Source: Bacteroides graminisolvens DSM 19988 = JCM 15093
GTDB lineage: Bacteria > Bacteroidota > Bacteroidia > Bacteroidales > Bacteroidaceae
Direction: 5' to 3'
NCBI RefSeq assembly: GCF_000428125.1
Contig: NZ_ATZI01000001.1
Location: 868,001 to 932,000, forward strand
DNA length: 64,000 nucleotides
Positions 1 to 9,500 of the stretch are shown here, piece after piece. Position 1 is the first letter of the stretch. Each line of letters starts with the position of its first letter. The position numbers and the translations under genes were made by a program. The notes beneath the pieces are model-generated. The model worked only from the letters and a program-made list of their open reading frames with translations, was not told the DNA's origin and did no database searches.

Positions 1-807
1 TGGAGATTACTTGAGAAAAATCGTGCTACCGACCAGCGCACCGAAGCCACTTTGCTTGATGCGTATAAAATAGCTAAAGGGTTGGAGCATAGTTCTACAA
101 ATTATCCGTTAATGCAAGATACTGCTATTTATTATTGCTTTAAAGATGGTGCTTCTGCCGAAGGTAAGGCTATGCAGGCTTGGGCCAAAAACCGTTATAG
201 AATTCAGTTTGTAAGCGGTGGTGATATTCCAGTATTTACGTCATTAGCTGAAGCTACGGCTTTACCTACTGAAGCTGCAAAAGCTTCCTCAGATGTCTAT
301 AGCGACAAGAGGTATAATTCCTATAAAATTGGAGGTTGGTGTTCTTATCCGGGCATAAAGAAGTTTTTGGATAATGTATTTAATTCAGCTTATCCAACAC
401 ATGATATATCGAGCCGAGATGCGATAGTGCTCCGTTTAGCCGAGATGTACTTAATTAAAGCAGAATGTCAGCTTTATACTGAAAATGGAAATGCGGCTAT
501 GTCAACAATCAATGAATTAAGAAAAGTACGTGCTAAATCAGGTAAAGATAATACATTGAGTGGTGCTGCTACGTTAGAGACCGTTCTGGAAGAGCGCGCA
601 ATTGAGTTATGTGGAGAACAACAACGCTGGTTTGATTTAAAACGTACTCACAAACTTGTTGATCATGTGACTAAATATAATGCGCAAGCTTCTAGCCAGA
701 TTAAAGAGATGCATTATTATCGTCCAATACCTCAGTCGCAAATTGACGCGGTTACTAATTTTTCTACTACTGAAGGACAAGGTTTCTGGCAAAATACTGG
801 TTATTAA
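1..807 (+). CDS. SusD/RagB-family glycan-binding lipoprotein, C-terminal part
   Basis: The reading frame is open from base 1 and ends with TAA at 805-807, so the gene starts upstream of the window. About 268 C-terminal residues are visible. The hallmark SusD/RagB C-terminal pattern is present: a helix with RLAEMYLIKAE, then INELRKVRAKSG, an EERAIELCGEQQRWFDLKR segment, and the typical ending YRPIPQSQID followed by a short tail. SusD proteins are outer-membrane surface lipoproteins that cap a SusC transporter and bind oligosaccharides. A cognate SusC should lie just outside the window. A second SusC/SusD pair follows on the same strand, so the locus carries tandem uptake pairs. Confidence 0.93.
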   Translation, partial: WRLLEKNRATDQRTEATLLDAYKIAKGLEHSSTNYPLMQDTAIYYCFKDGASAEGKAMQAWAKNRYRIQFVSGGDIPVFTSLAEATALPTEAAKASSDVYSDKRYNSYKIGGWCSYPGIKKFLDNVFNSAYPTHDISSRDAIVLRLAEMYLIKAECQLYTENGNAAMSTINELRKVRAKSGKDNTLSGAATLETVLEERAIELCGEQQRWFDLKRTHKLVDHVTKYNAQASSQIKEMHYYRPIPQSQIDAVTNFSTTEGQGFWQNTGY

Positions 808-842
808 TCACATCTAATTCTTTAATAATCAGTTATTTACCT

Positions 843-869
843 GCAGGCAGCGGCTTAACCGCTGCCTGT
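843..869 (+). terminator. Hairpin terminator after the partial susD
   Basis: A 10-bp perfect stem (844-853 with 859-868) closes a 5-nt loop, extended by one G-U pair. It sits 36 nt after the susD stop. There is no strong T-run, so it is terminator-like rather than a textbook intrinsic terminator. Confidence 0.6.
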
Positions 870-882
870 GTTATGTATATAA

Positions 883-961
883 GAAACTAGTTGTTTCCTC
901 GAAATGAATAACATTTCCACATAAAAAATCAATAAATCCCATTGCCGTTTCGTTAAGAAAC
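883..961. promoter_or_regulatory. Two GAAAC/GTTTC palindromes around the susC promoter
   Basis: GAAAC-N5-GTTTC lies at 883-897 and the reverse arrangement GTTTC-N5-GAAAC at 947-961. The second sits exactly in the spacer between the candidate -33 and -7 boxes of the downstream susC. The placement fits an operator, but no regulator is assigned; this is inference from symmetry and position only. Confidence 0.3.
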
Positions 962-970
962 GTATCTTTG
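942..970 (+). promoter_or_regulatory. Bacteroides-type promoter for susC
   Basis: TATCTTTG at 963-970 matches the Bacteroidota -7 consensus TAnnTTTG. TTG at 942-944 lies 18 nt upstream as a -33 element. The implied 5' leader is about 60 nt before the ATG at 1036. Confidence 0.6.
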
Positions 971-1035
971 TGTTCGATAACGGGTCTTTATTAGCCTTTG
1001 TCGCCTATTAATAACTATAAAAAATACAAAAGTCT

Positions 1036-4000
1036 ATGAATCGAAAAACACTTGCCAGAAAGGCAATTGCGTCTCTGTTTATGAGTATGCTATGTTTGCT
1101 TTCTTATGCACAAACCCGACAAGTTACGGGATTGGTCACTGATGCTAATGGTGAACCGATGATTGGAGTGAATGTTACTGTGGTTGGAACAACCAACGGA
1201 ACAATAACCGATATCGATGGAAACTATTCACTATCCGTAGCATCTAATGCTAAACTTCAATTTTCTTTTATTGGCTATCTGAGCAAAACAGTTGAAGTTG
1301 GTACCCAAAAACAAATCAATGTTAAGTTGGTGGAAGATGCCAAGAACCTCGATGAAGTGGTGGTAATTGGTTATGGTACAGTAAAAAGAAGAGATTTAAC
1401 AGGTGCTGTAGCATCTGTCTCGGGTGAGAAATTGGCTGCAAATCCGGTTTCTAATGTGGCCCAGGCGCTACAAGGTCAGCTGCCGGGTGTGTCTGTGACA
1501 TCTCAGGATGGTCGTCCGGGAGCTACCATGTCTATTCGTGTACGTGGAGGTGGCTCTATAACTCAAAGCAATGATCCTTTGTTTATTGTTGATGGTGTTC
1601 AAGTGAGTGGTATTGATGATATTCCAGCCGATAACATTGAAAGTATCGATGTGTTGAAAGATGCTGCTTCAACAGCTATTTATGGTGCACGCGGTGCAAA
1701 TGGTGTTATTTTGGTAACTACTAAAGCGGGTAAAGAAGGAAAGGTTTCTGTTAATTACAACATGTATTACCAGATGAAAGAGAAACCCGAAACATTGGAT
1801 GTGCTGAATGCTTATGATTATGTTTATTCAACTTGGGCTTACGGAACCGCTTACGGTGGTACTTATGGTGATAATATTGCTAAATATTTTGGACTGGGAT
1901 CCAAATATGGAAATCATTTAAATGAATATAAAGGTGTTGCTTCTCATAATTATGTTAACGATATTATGCGTAGTGCCGGCGCTTGGAACCATGACCTTTC
2001 TTTGAGTGGAGGTAACGATAAGACCAAGTATTATGCCTCTGTTAACTATACGGATGAAGAAGGCGCTCGTATTAATACAGGATTTAGTCGTTGGAGCGGT
2101 AGCTTTAAAATAGATCAGAAGATTAATAAATCATTGAGTTTTGATGCTGACTTGCGTTATACTGAAACCGAATATTTAGGAACCAAATATGATGTGTCTA
2201 CTTCTGCTTATAAATACCGCCCGGTAGATAATCCGTTGGGTGATGCTGAACTTACAACTGCATTTGGTAATGGTAGCTCTTATGTCGAATTAGGAAGAGA
2301 TCCTGTTTCTGTTATTAATAATTATGATAACAATAGCAAGATGCAACGTATCCGTGCTAAAGGTGGATTAACGTGGAATGTAATGAAAGGCTTGACAGCC
2401 AAATCAGAATTGTCACTCAGCCGTCACTGGCAAGAAACAAAAGAATGGGATGGCGGTTTGGAGGCTGGTTACAACACGGCGGAACTGACTAATAAAAATG
2501 GTTATGCTATACGTTGGGCTACGACCTTGAACTATGAGGTGCAAGGTTTGGGAGCTGACAATAATCTGTCGTTCATGGTTGGTAACGAAGTGCTCTCTTC
2601 TAAAACTAATTCAAGTTATATCACCGGGTCGGGATATCCTGATGGTTTTACCAAGGAAGATGCATTCGGTATGATTAATATGACAACTCCTAGTTTGGGA
2701 AAAGATGAATTTGGGTCAACAATCGGTACTCCTAATCACACTCAATCATGGTTTGGTCGTGGTAATTATTCATACAAAGGACGTTATTTGTTAACAGCTA
2801 CATTCCGCGCCGATGGTTCAAGTAAATTTGCACCCAATCATCATTGGGGATACTTCCCTGCAGCGGCTGTTGCATGGCGAATATCTGACGAACCATTCAT
2901 GGAAGCACAGAAGGAGTGGTTAGATAATTTGAAATTACGTGCATCTTATGGATCAACGGGTGCTGATAATATTGATGCGCTTTTGTGGAAAGAAACCTGG
3001 ACAACAGAATTAATCAAGGTAGACGGTGAATCAGTAACAATCTATAAACCGGGCTCAATGAAAGGAAATCCTGACTTGAAGTGGGAAACAACGATATCGC
3101 GCAACATTGGTTTGGACTTTGGTTTCTTTAATAGCCGCATTCGTGGTAGTTTAGATTTCTATTGGAATACAACAAAAGATCTATTAATGAAAGTTCCTGT
3201 AGACTCTTCTACCGGATATAGCTATCAATTCCAAAATGTAGGTCAAACGTCTAATAAAGGTATTGAATTGGCATTGGGTACCGACTTGGTTCGTTCGAAA
3301 GATTTCAATTTGTCAATGAACTTGACTTATAACTTTAATAAGAATAACATTGATGATTTAGACGAAAACACACTTGCAGATACCAATACTGGATGGGGAT
3401 CTTCTATGCGTTTACCTCAATATGACTATATTATTCGTAAAGGACAACCGGTGGGGTTGATTCAGGGATTCAAGTCTGACGGATTCTATACTGTTGACGA
3501 TTTTGATTATGCTAATGGTGTGTATACTTTAAAACAAGGAGTTCCCGACATTAAGAATGTGGTTAATTACCCCACAGGCATGTCAGGTTTTAAACGCGCC
3601 GACGGTCAGCTTGCATTTCCCGGTATGTTGAAGCTCAAGGATGTTGACGGTAGTGAGACTGTTGACTTAGGTGATGCAACTGTAATAGGTAAAACATTGC
3701 CCGAGCATACCGGAGGTTTTAATTTTACAGGTAACTATCGTAACTTCGACTTCTCTCTTGGCTTTACTTATCAGATTGGCGGAGATGTGTATAACGCCAA
3801 TGCTATGCACAGCATGATGGGAGATAAAGATAATGCTTTGGGAGCTAATCGTTTGAATATTGTGAAAGATTGCTATAAAGTATATGATGTTGATAGCAAT
3901 GGAGATTTATTCTTGGTAACTGAGCCTAATGCATTGAATGCTTTGAATCAGAATGCTAAATATGCTCTTAATTATTCAGAGTACGGTATTACGGTTTCTG

Positions 4001-4269
4001 AATTTGTGGAAGATGCTTCTTATTTACGCTTACAGACTTTAACTTTGGGGTATACTTTACCTAAGAATTGGACAAAGAAAGCCGGTATGCAACGCGTACG
4101 TCTTTATTTTACAGGGAGCAATCTTTTCTGTTTGACTGGCTATTCTGGTCTTGATCCGGATGTCAATACTGACACTGATGGTGTAAACGGATTCCCAACA
4201 CCTAACTATGATTATCAAGCATATCCTAAAACTCGGTCGTATACATTCGGCGTTAACGTATCATTCTAA
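1036..4269 (+). CDS. SusC/RagA-family TonB-dependent outer-membrane transporter
   Basis: A 1077-residue SusC-like importer. Residues 1-26 are a signal peptide ending at YAQ. Residues about 28-105 form the carboxypeptidase-regulatory-like beta-sandwich (VTDANGEPMIGVNV). The TonB-box region LDEVVVIGYG lies near 105-114, followed by the plug domain (VRGGGSITQSNDPLFIVDG, IYGARGANGVILVTTK) and a long beta-barrel ending in GVNVSF, the usual terminal aromatic signature. It would pull oligosaccharides through the outer membrane using TonB energy, together with the SusD encoded 20 nt downstream. The pectinase neighbours suggest pectic oligosaccharides. No STN domain is present, which fits HTCS-type rather than sigma/anti-sigma control. 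Confidence 0.96.
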   Translation: MNRKTLARKAIASLFMSMLCLLSYAQTRQVTGLVTDANGEPMIGVNVTVVGTTNGTITDIDGNYSLSVASNAKLQFSFIGYLSKTVEVGTQKQINVKLVEDAKNLDEVVVIGYGTVKRRDLTGAVASVSGEKLAANPVSNVAQALQGQLPGVSVTSQDGRPGATMSIRVRGGGSITQSNDPLFIVDGVQVSGIDDIPADNIESIDVLKDAASTAIYGARGANGVILVTTKAGKEGKVSVNYNMYYQMKEKPETLDVLNAYDYVYSTWAYGTAYGGTYGDNIAKYFGLGSKYGNHLNEYKGVASHNYVNDIMRSAGAWNHDLSLSGGNDKTKYYASVNYTDEEGARINTGFSRWSGSFKIDQKINKSLSFDADLRYTETEYLGTKYDVSTSAYKYRPVDNPLGDAELTTAFGNGSSYVELGRDPVSVINNYDNNSKMQRIRAKGGLTWNVMKGLTAKSELSLSRHWQETKEWDGGLEAGYNTAELTNKNGYAIRWATTLNYEVQGLGADNNLSFMVGNEVLSSKTNSSYITGSGYPDGFTKEDAFGMINMTTPSLGKDEFGSTIGTPNHTQSWFGRGNYSYKGRYLLTATFRADGSSKFAPNHHWGYFPAAAVAWRISDEPFMEAQKEWLDNLKLRASYGSTGADNIDALLWKETWTTELIKVDGESVTIYKPGSMKGNPDLKWETTISRNIGLDFGFFNSRIRGSLDFYWNTTKDLLMKVPVDSSTGYSYQFQNVGQTSNKGIELALGTDLVRSKDFNLSMNLTYNFNKNNIDDLDENTLADTNTGWGSSMRLPQYDYIIRKGQPVGLIQGFKSDGFYTVDDFDYANGVYTLKQGVPDIKNVVNYPTGMSGFKRADGQLAFPGMLKLKDVDGSETVDLGDATVIGKTLPEHTGGFNFTGNYRNFDFSLGFTYQIGGDVYNANAMHSMMGDKDNALGANRLNIVKDCYKVYDVDSNGDLFLVTEPNALNALNQNAKYALNYSEYGITVSEFVEDASYLRLQTLTLGYTLPKNWTKKAGMQRVRLYFTGSNLFCLTGYSGLDPDVNTDTDGVNGFPTPNYDYQAYPKTRSYTFGVNVSF

Positions 4270-4289
4270 TATTAAAGGAGGAAAACAAT

Positions 4290-6434
4290 ATGAAAAAATA
4301 TAAGTTATTAATTGCTGCCGTAGGCCTTGTTACTACCACAGCATGTAGCGATTATCTCGATACAAGTTCTCCATCGGTGGTGGATGCTGATTTTGTATTC
4401 TCTAATACAAGAACCGCTCGCGCAGCTATGGATGGCGCCTATGAAGCCTGGCGCGATTGTGCACAGAATCAAGTGTTTGGTGACGGATTATATTATGCTG
4501 CTGATGCGGCAGGTTCAGACATAGAGCGTCACCCCGAATCATTTACTAACCAACCCGGTCGTCATTATCCGGAAACTTTTTATCAAAATGGAACTTATGC
4601 ATCACAGTATACGCTAACTTCTTATAACAAGGATGATGCTACCGGTCCGTATAATAAAATGTATAGCGTTGTAGGAAAAGCAAATGCTATTATAACGGCT
4701 ATGGAAAATGCCAGTAACTTTGCCGATATCACTGGCACTGGTCAGCCATCGGAGTTAGGACAATTATATGGTGAGGCCATTGCGTTGAGGGCCACTATGT
4801 ATCGTGAACTGATCAGGTATTATGGTGATGTACCTTATCAGGCTGCTTTTGGCTCACCTGCTAAAGGATTGGCTCCACGTGATTCAATCTATGACAAAGT
4901 GTTGGAAGACCTTATTCGCGTAGAGCCTTTAATGTATCGTGTGGGTGAAGCTCCGGGATTTAAAGCTGCTAGTAAGAACTATTTTTCACGTACTTATGTA
5001 CAAGGCTTGATTGGGCGCATAGCGCTTGAAGCCGGCGGATATCACACAAGGCGTACAGATCTTGGGGCGTCTTTCTACAAAGACGGTAAAGGCAATGTAC
5101 TTACTTTCGAGAACAAGGGAACAGAAAATAATAATGCTGTTTATGGCAGACGCAGTGATTGGCAAAGTCTATACACAATAGCGAAAGACTACTTTAAGAA
5201 GGTATTGGATAACTCTGGTTCTGCACGTCTTGTGCTAACAGATCCGCGTTCGGCTGAAAACGGACGTGTCTATAACAATCCTTATCAGTATTTCTTTCAA
5301 CAGATGATGATGGATGATGCGGTTTATGCAGATGAATCAATTTATGAATATCCTATGCAGCGGAGTGGAGGTAACGATGCACGATCTTACTCAATGGGCC
5401 GTCCTTCCAGTGGAGGTAGCAAGCAAGCTTATCCTTGCAAGGCTTACGGACAAGCGCGTATCAATCCTGCTTATTATTATGGGGTGTTCGATCCTCAGGA
5501 CAAACGTCGCGACGTGAGTGTTGTACTAACCGGTTCAACAGGTAAAGGTGTAGAAAAACTTATTTCCTTTAAACCGAATTCAAAAGCTGATGGTGGTGGC
5601 CCGAGTCTTAATAAATGGGATGAGAATCGTCAAGTGAGTCCGTGGACAGCTGAGCAACGTAAGTCGGGTATTAATGGCCCATACATGCGTATTGCCGAAA
5701 TCTATTTAGGATATGCTGAAGCATGTGCTGCATTAGGTGATCAGGTGACAGCTAAGCAATATTTAGCAACTATCCGTGAACGTTCCTTCCCTGCTGGTAA
5801 AGCAAATACAGATGCTTTCATCACATCACAGGGAGGTCTGCTGAGAGCGATTATTGAAGAACGTGGTTTCGAGTTTGCAGGTGAGGGAGACCGTCGCTGG
5901 ACACTGATCCGTTCGGGATTCTTACCTGAAGCAATTAAACGCATTAAGGATCTTACCAATGAAATGATTGAAGGTTTGAAAACCAATGGATACTATCGCT
6001 TTAACAATGGAAATATTATTTCTGATTACGTGTGGACGAAGTTGGTCGACGCAAAAACAGAATATGGTTTCCGGCTTACTGCACAATGTCCTGAAGGAAA
6101 AGAAACTGATCCGGTACTTTATCCGGGATGGCGTGGACAAAATGATAATTGGGAAGGTCTTGGTTTGACTGGTAACAATGGTAAAACCAACCTTGCCATC
6201 AAGGGACTCTTTGAGAATATCATCCCGGGTAGTGATGAAGCCAAAGCGCTCGAAGCTGCAGGCTATCAGAAAACGAATTGGGGAGCAGATTTGAGGGGCG
6301 CTGCAGATGAGTACAATAAGTATTTATTCTACGATTATGATTATAAGAAAGCGCCTATTTATTTATGGCCGTTTACTCCTAATATTTTATCAACGGGCGG
6401 ATTTACCAACGGTTATGGATTTAAGCAAGAGTAA
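4290..6434 (+). CDS. SusD/RagB-family glycan-binding lipoprotein (large)
   Basis: A 714-residue SusD-like lipoprotein. It starts with a lipoprotein signal (TTTACSDYLD, lipidated Cys at about residue 19) and has TPR-like helical segments including YGEAIALRATMYRELIRYYGDVP and MRIAEIYLGYAEACAALGD, plus IIEERGFEFAGEGDRRW. A clear ribosome-binding site (AAAGGAGG, 4275-4282) precedes the ATG, and it is cotranscribed with susC. It is longer than most SusD proteins (about 500-650 residues) because of additional sequence after the EERGFEFAGEGDRRW motif, including an insert around residues 560-640. That extra region may bear on substrate recognition, but this is inference. Confidence 0.94.
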   Translation: MKKYKLLIAAVGLVTTTACSDYLDTSSPSVVDADFVFSNTRTARAAMDGAYEAWRDCAQNQVFGDGLYYAADAAGSDIERHPESFTNQPGRHYPETFYQNGTYASQYTLTSYNKDDATGPYNKMYSVVGKANAIITAMENASNFADITGTGQPSELGQLYGEAIALRATMYRELIRYYGDVPYQAAFGSPAKGLAPRDSIYDKVLEDLIRVEPLMYRVGEAPGFKAASKNYFSRTYVQGLIGRIALEAGGYHTRRTDLGASFYKDGKGNVLTFENKGTENNNAVYGRRSDWQSLYTIAKDYFKKVLDNSGSARLVLTDPRSAENGRVYNNPYQYFFQQMMMDDAVYADESIYEYPMQRSGGNDARSYSMGRPSSGGSKQAYPCKAYGQARINPAYYYGVFDPQDKRRDVSVVLTGSTGKGVEKLISFKPNSKADGGGPSLNKWDENRQVSPWTAEQRKSGINGPYMRIAEIYLGYAEACAALGDQVTAKQYLATIRERSFPAGKANTDAFITSQGGLLRAIIEERGFEFAGEGDRRWTLIRSGFLPEAIKRIKDLTNEMIEGLKTNGYYRFNNGNIISDYVWTKLVDAKTEYGFRLTAQCPEGKETDPVLYPGWRGQNDNWEGLGLTGNNGKTNLAIKGLFENIIPGSDEAKALEAAGYQKTNWGADLRGAADEYNKYLFYDYDYKKAPIYLWPFTPNILSTGGFTNGYGFKQE

Positions 6435-6448
6435 GTAGTGAGGATATA

Positions 6449-6492
6449 AAAAGAGGAAGGGGATAATCGAAGTACTATCCTCTTCCTTTTTT
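6449..6492 (+). terminator. Intrinsic terminator after the susCD pair
   Basis: A stem (6455-6465 with 6476-6486, one G-U pair) is flanked by an A-rich run and followed by six T residues (6487-6492). It begins about 15 nt after the susD stop, so expression of the next gene needs read-through or its own promoter, which I could not identify. Confidence 0.8.
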
Positions 6493-6550
6493 ATTTTCAC
6501 ACACTTTACCACATGAACCCCTTCAAAGCACTGATTTAATCTTATACTTC

Positions 6551-9500
6551 ATGAAGCCAAAACATAATATACTTAGTATACTGCTGTTTCTAGCATGCAT
6601 ATTATTCTCTTTTACACTTTATGCTCAGTCGGGAAAAATTTCTATAGATCTTTCGGGAAGAGGTTGGAAACTTTGGTACGACAAAGAGGCCAATTGGAAG
6701 AGTGAATCTCTAGTTATGCCACCGCTTGATGTCAGAACGTTGCCTGTGGCTATTCCTTCTTCAGGATGGAATATCTTTTCTACTAATGATGCGCTTGAAG
6801 TAGAGGTTCCTGGTACTGCCGAAGAATATTTGCAGACCATCTCGGGGCCGGAGGGCGATATTCACGGGGTTAGTTGGTGGAGCAGAGTGATTCAGATTCC
6901 CTCTTTTAATAAGGGAATGAAGGTTTATTTGAAGTTTGAATCTATCCGCTCGCGTGCGGAGATCTTCATTAACAGGCAGCTGGTCGATTATCAGATTGTA
7001 GATAATACGCCATTTGAGGTTGACATAACTCCTTATGTACAGAAAGGCACTACGGCAGAATTAGCTGTTAGAATTACCGATGCCGGCGGCAATTATGATT
7101 GGAGAGACGGCGCTTTGATTAGGTGGGGCGATAAAACACTCCCCCCCGGACATGCTTTTGGCGGAATAACTGGTAAGGTATGTATGGAAGTACGTCCGGC
7201 TGTTCATGTTGCCGATATTTACATGCAAAATACACCCGAATTAACTACGGTGAATGCTATTGTTAGCATAGACAATCAATTAAATAGGGTAGACAAAAGA
7301 GATGTGCTTTTCACGATATATGAGTGGAATAATCCATCGCAAATTTTGTTTAAAAAGAAATTAAAGTCAGTTGATTTATCGTCTGGCCTCAACAATGTCA
7401 AGCTTTCAATTGCGGCTCCTGCAGCTAAATTATGGGATATAGATCAACCTAATTTATATGTATGTAAGGTCGAATTATTAGGGAATAAAAATCATCGTGA
7501 TGTAGCTGAACAACGTTTTGGCTTCCGATGGTTTGAGGTATCAGGTATCGGACAAAATGCAGTTTTTCGTCTGAATGGCAAACGAATTGTTTTGCGTTCG
7601 GCTATTAGTTGGGGATTTTGGCCGGTTAATGGAATTTACCCATCCGATGAGTTGGCCGAGCGACAAATTCGCATAGCTAAGGAACTGGGTTTAAATATGC
7701 TGAACTTTCATCGCTTTATTGGTTCTACCAATATTTTAAATTATGCCGATGAGCTAGGTCTTTTGTATTTCGAAGAGCCTGGTGGATTTCGTGTGAAAGC
7801 GGGTAATGATTTTCTGAACAAGAATCTGCATGAGAAAGTGATGCGAATGGTCAGGCGTGACCGCAGTCACCCTAGTTTAGTCATTTATAATATGATGAAT
7901 GAATCGGGAGATGCATCTCCTGAGCAGTTAGCGATTGAAATAAATACGATGAAGGATGTCCATAAAATGGATCCTTCACGATACGTTCTTCGCACTTCGG
8001 CTTGGGCTAAAGGCTATGATATAGATGATCAGGCCAAAATCCATATTCGGCCAAATGATACGACTGTTTATTGGAATGGTTGGTACGACTATCATCATGC
8101 GGGCGGTCCGGCTGTTTGGAATGAAGCATTGTATAAAAGTCCGGCAGATTATTATAACAATACTACAAATGCCAAAGAAATAGTGTTTTTTGGTGAGGAA
8201 GGTGCTCTGTCAGCCCCACCCAGACTAGCTAAGAACAAGGAAGAACTCGACAAAATGGAATACAAAGGATGGGATGGACGCGAATATCTGCGCTGGTATG
8301 ATGAGTTCAACCGCTTTGTCGACAACAAAGGTTTGAGGCAGGTATATCCGTCGGTCGATTCATTGACTGTAGCCATGGGGGCTGTCTCTTTTGAACACCA
8401 AGGACGAAAAATCGAATTGGCTCGCATAAACAATTACACGGATGCTTATGTGGTAAATGGCTGGGAGTCAGAGTTGATAGAGAACTATTCGGGTATAGTC
8501 GATTGTTTTCGTTACCCCAAATCAAACCCTAGTATTATAGCGAGGTATAATAAACCTCTTTACGTAGCTGTGAAACCGAGGCAACAAATCGTAAAGGCAG
8601 GTGAAACAGTGGTCACCGATTTTTATTTGATTAACGAGAATGACGTGAAAGGCCATTTTGTTTTATCTATCAATCTTCAAAGTGTGGCTGGAGGAGTATG
8701 TGCTGAAACGAACCGGCAAGTGAAAGTGATTGGTGGAGAAACGTATGGTCAGTTAATAGCCGATAGTGTTTGTTTGAAACTCCCCTCGGTGGGAGGCCTG
8801 TGCCGAATATCTGCCAGACTACTCAACGAAGATGGTACGTCGGTAACTACTGGTTATGATGAGGTATTGGTAGTTGATCTTTCAACGAATAAATTAGAAG
8901 GGGAGGGATCCGTATGGGAAGATGGAACCGCTATGACTTCATTCTTAAAAGGACGAACAGCGCAGCCGGTAGAAAAATATCGTGATGATTTGGGTAAGCT
9001 CGACTGGGTGATTGTTACCCGCCCTCCCAGAAAAGAACAGTTAACCATGATTCCCTCAGAATCTTTGCGCACTCCACAAGGTGAACACGGTCTGGAGGCA
9101 GTTTATTATATGGATATGGATTTTCAACAAGAAGTTCACCGAGAGACTTCTAAAGTGGTTAACCTGAGTGCTATTGAAGGAGCTACTCCCAATCCATCGG
9201 TTCCTACTATTGCCGGATATGGTATTGTGTGGAAAGGCAAGGTGATACCTCCCGTTAGTGGAGAATATACTTTTCATGTTCAAAGTAATGACCGAAGTAT
9301 CATTGAACTGCTGGTCAACGGCCAGGTGGTTTATGAAGTGTTGGCCAATAAAACTCATTTGGGCAATGGCAAAGTACATTTAAATGCATCTGATGAAGCA
9401 ACGATTGAAGTTCGATTCAAACATCCTCGAAGTAATGCCAGATGCCGATTGGAATGGGCTGTTCCCAACAACAATTTAGCCAATCCGCAGCGTTTGCTTG

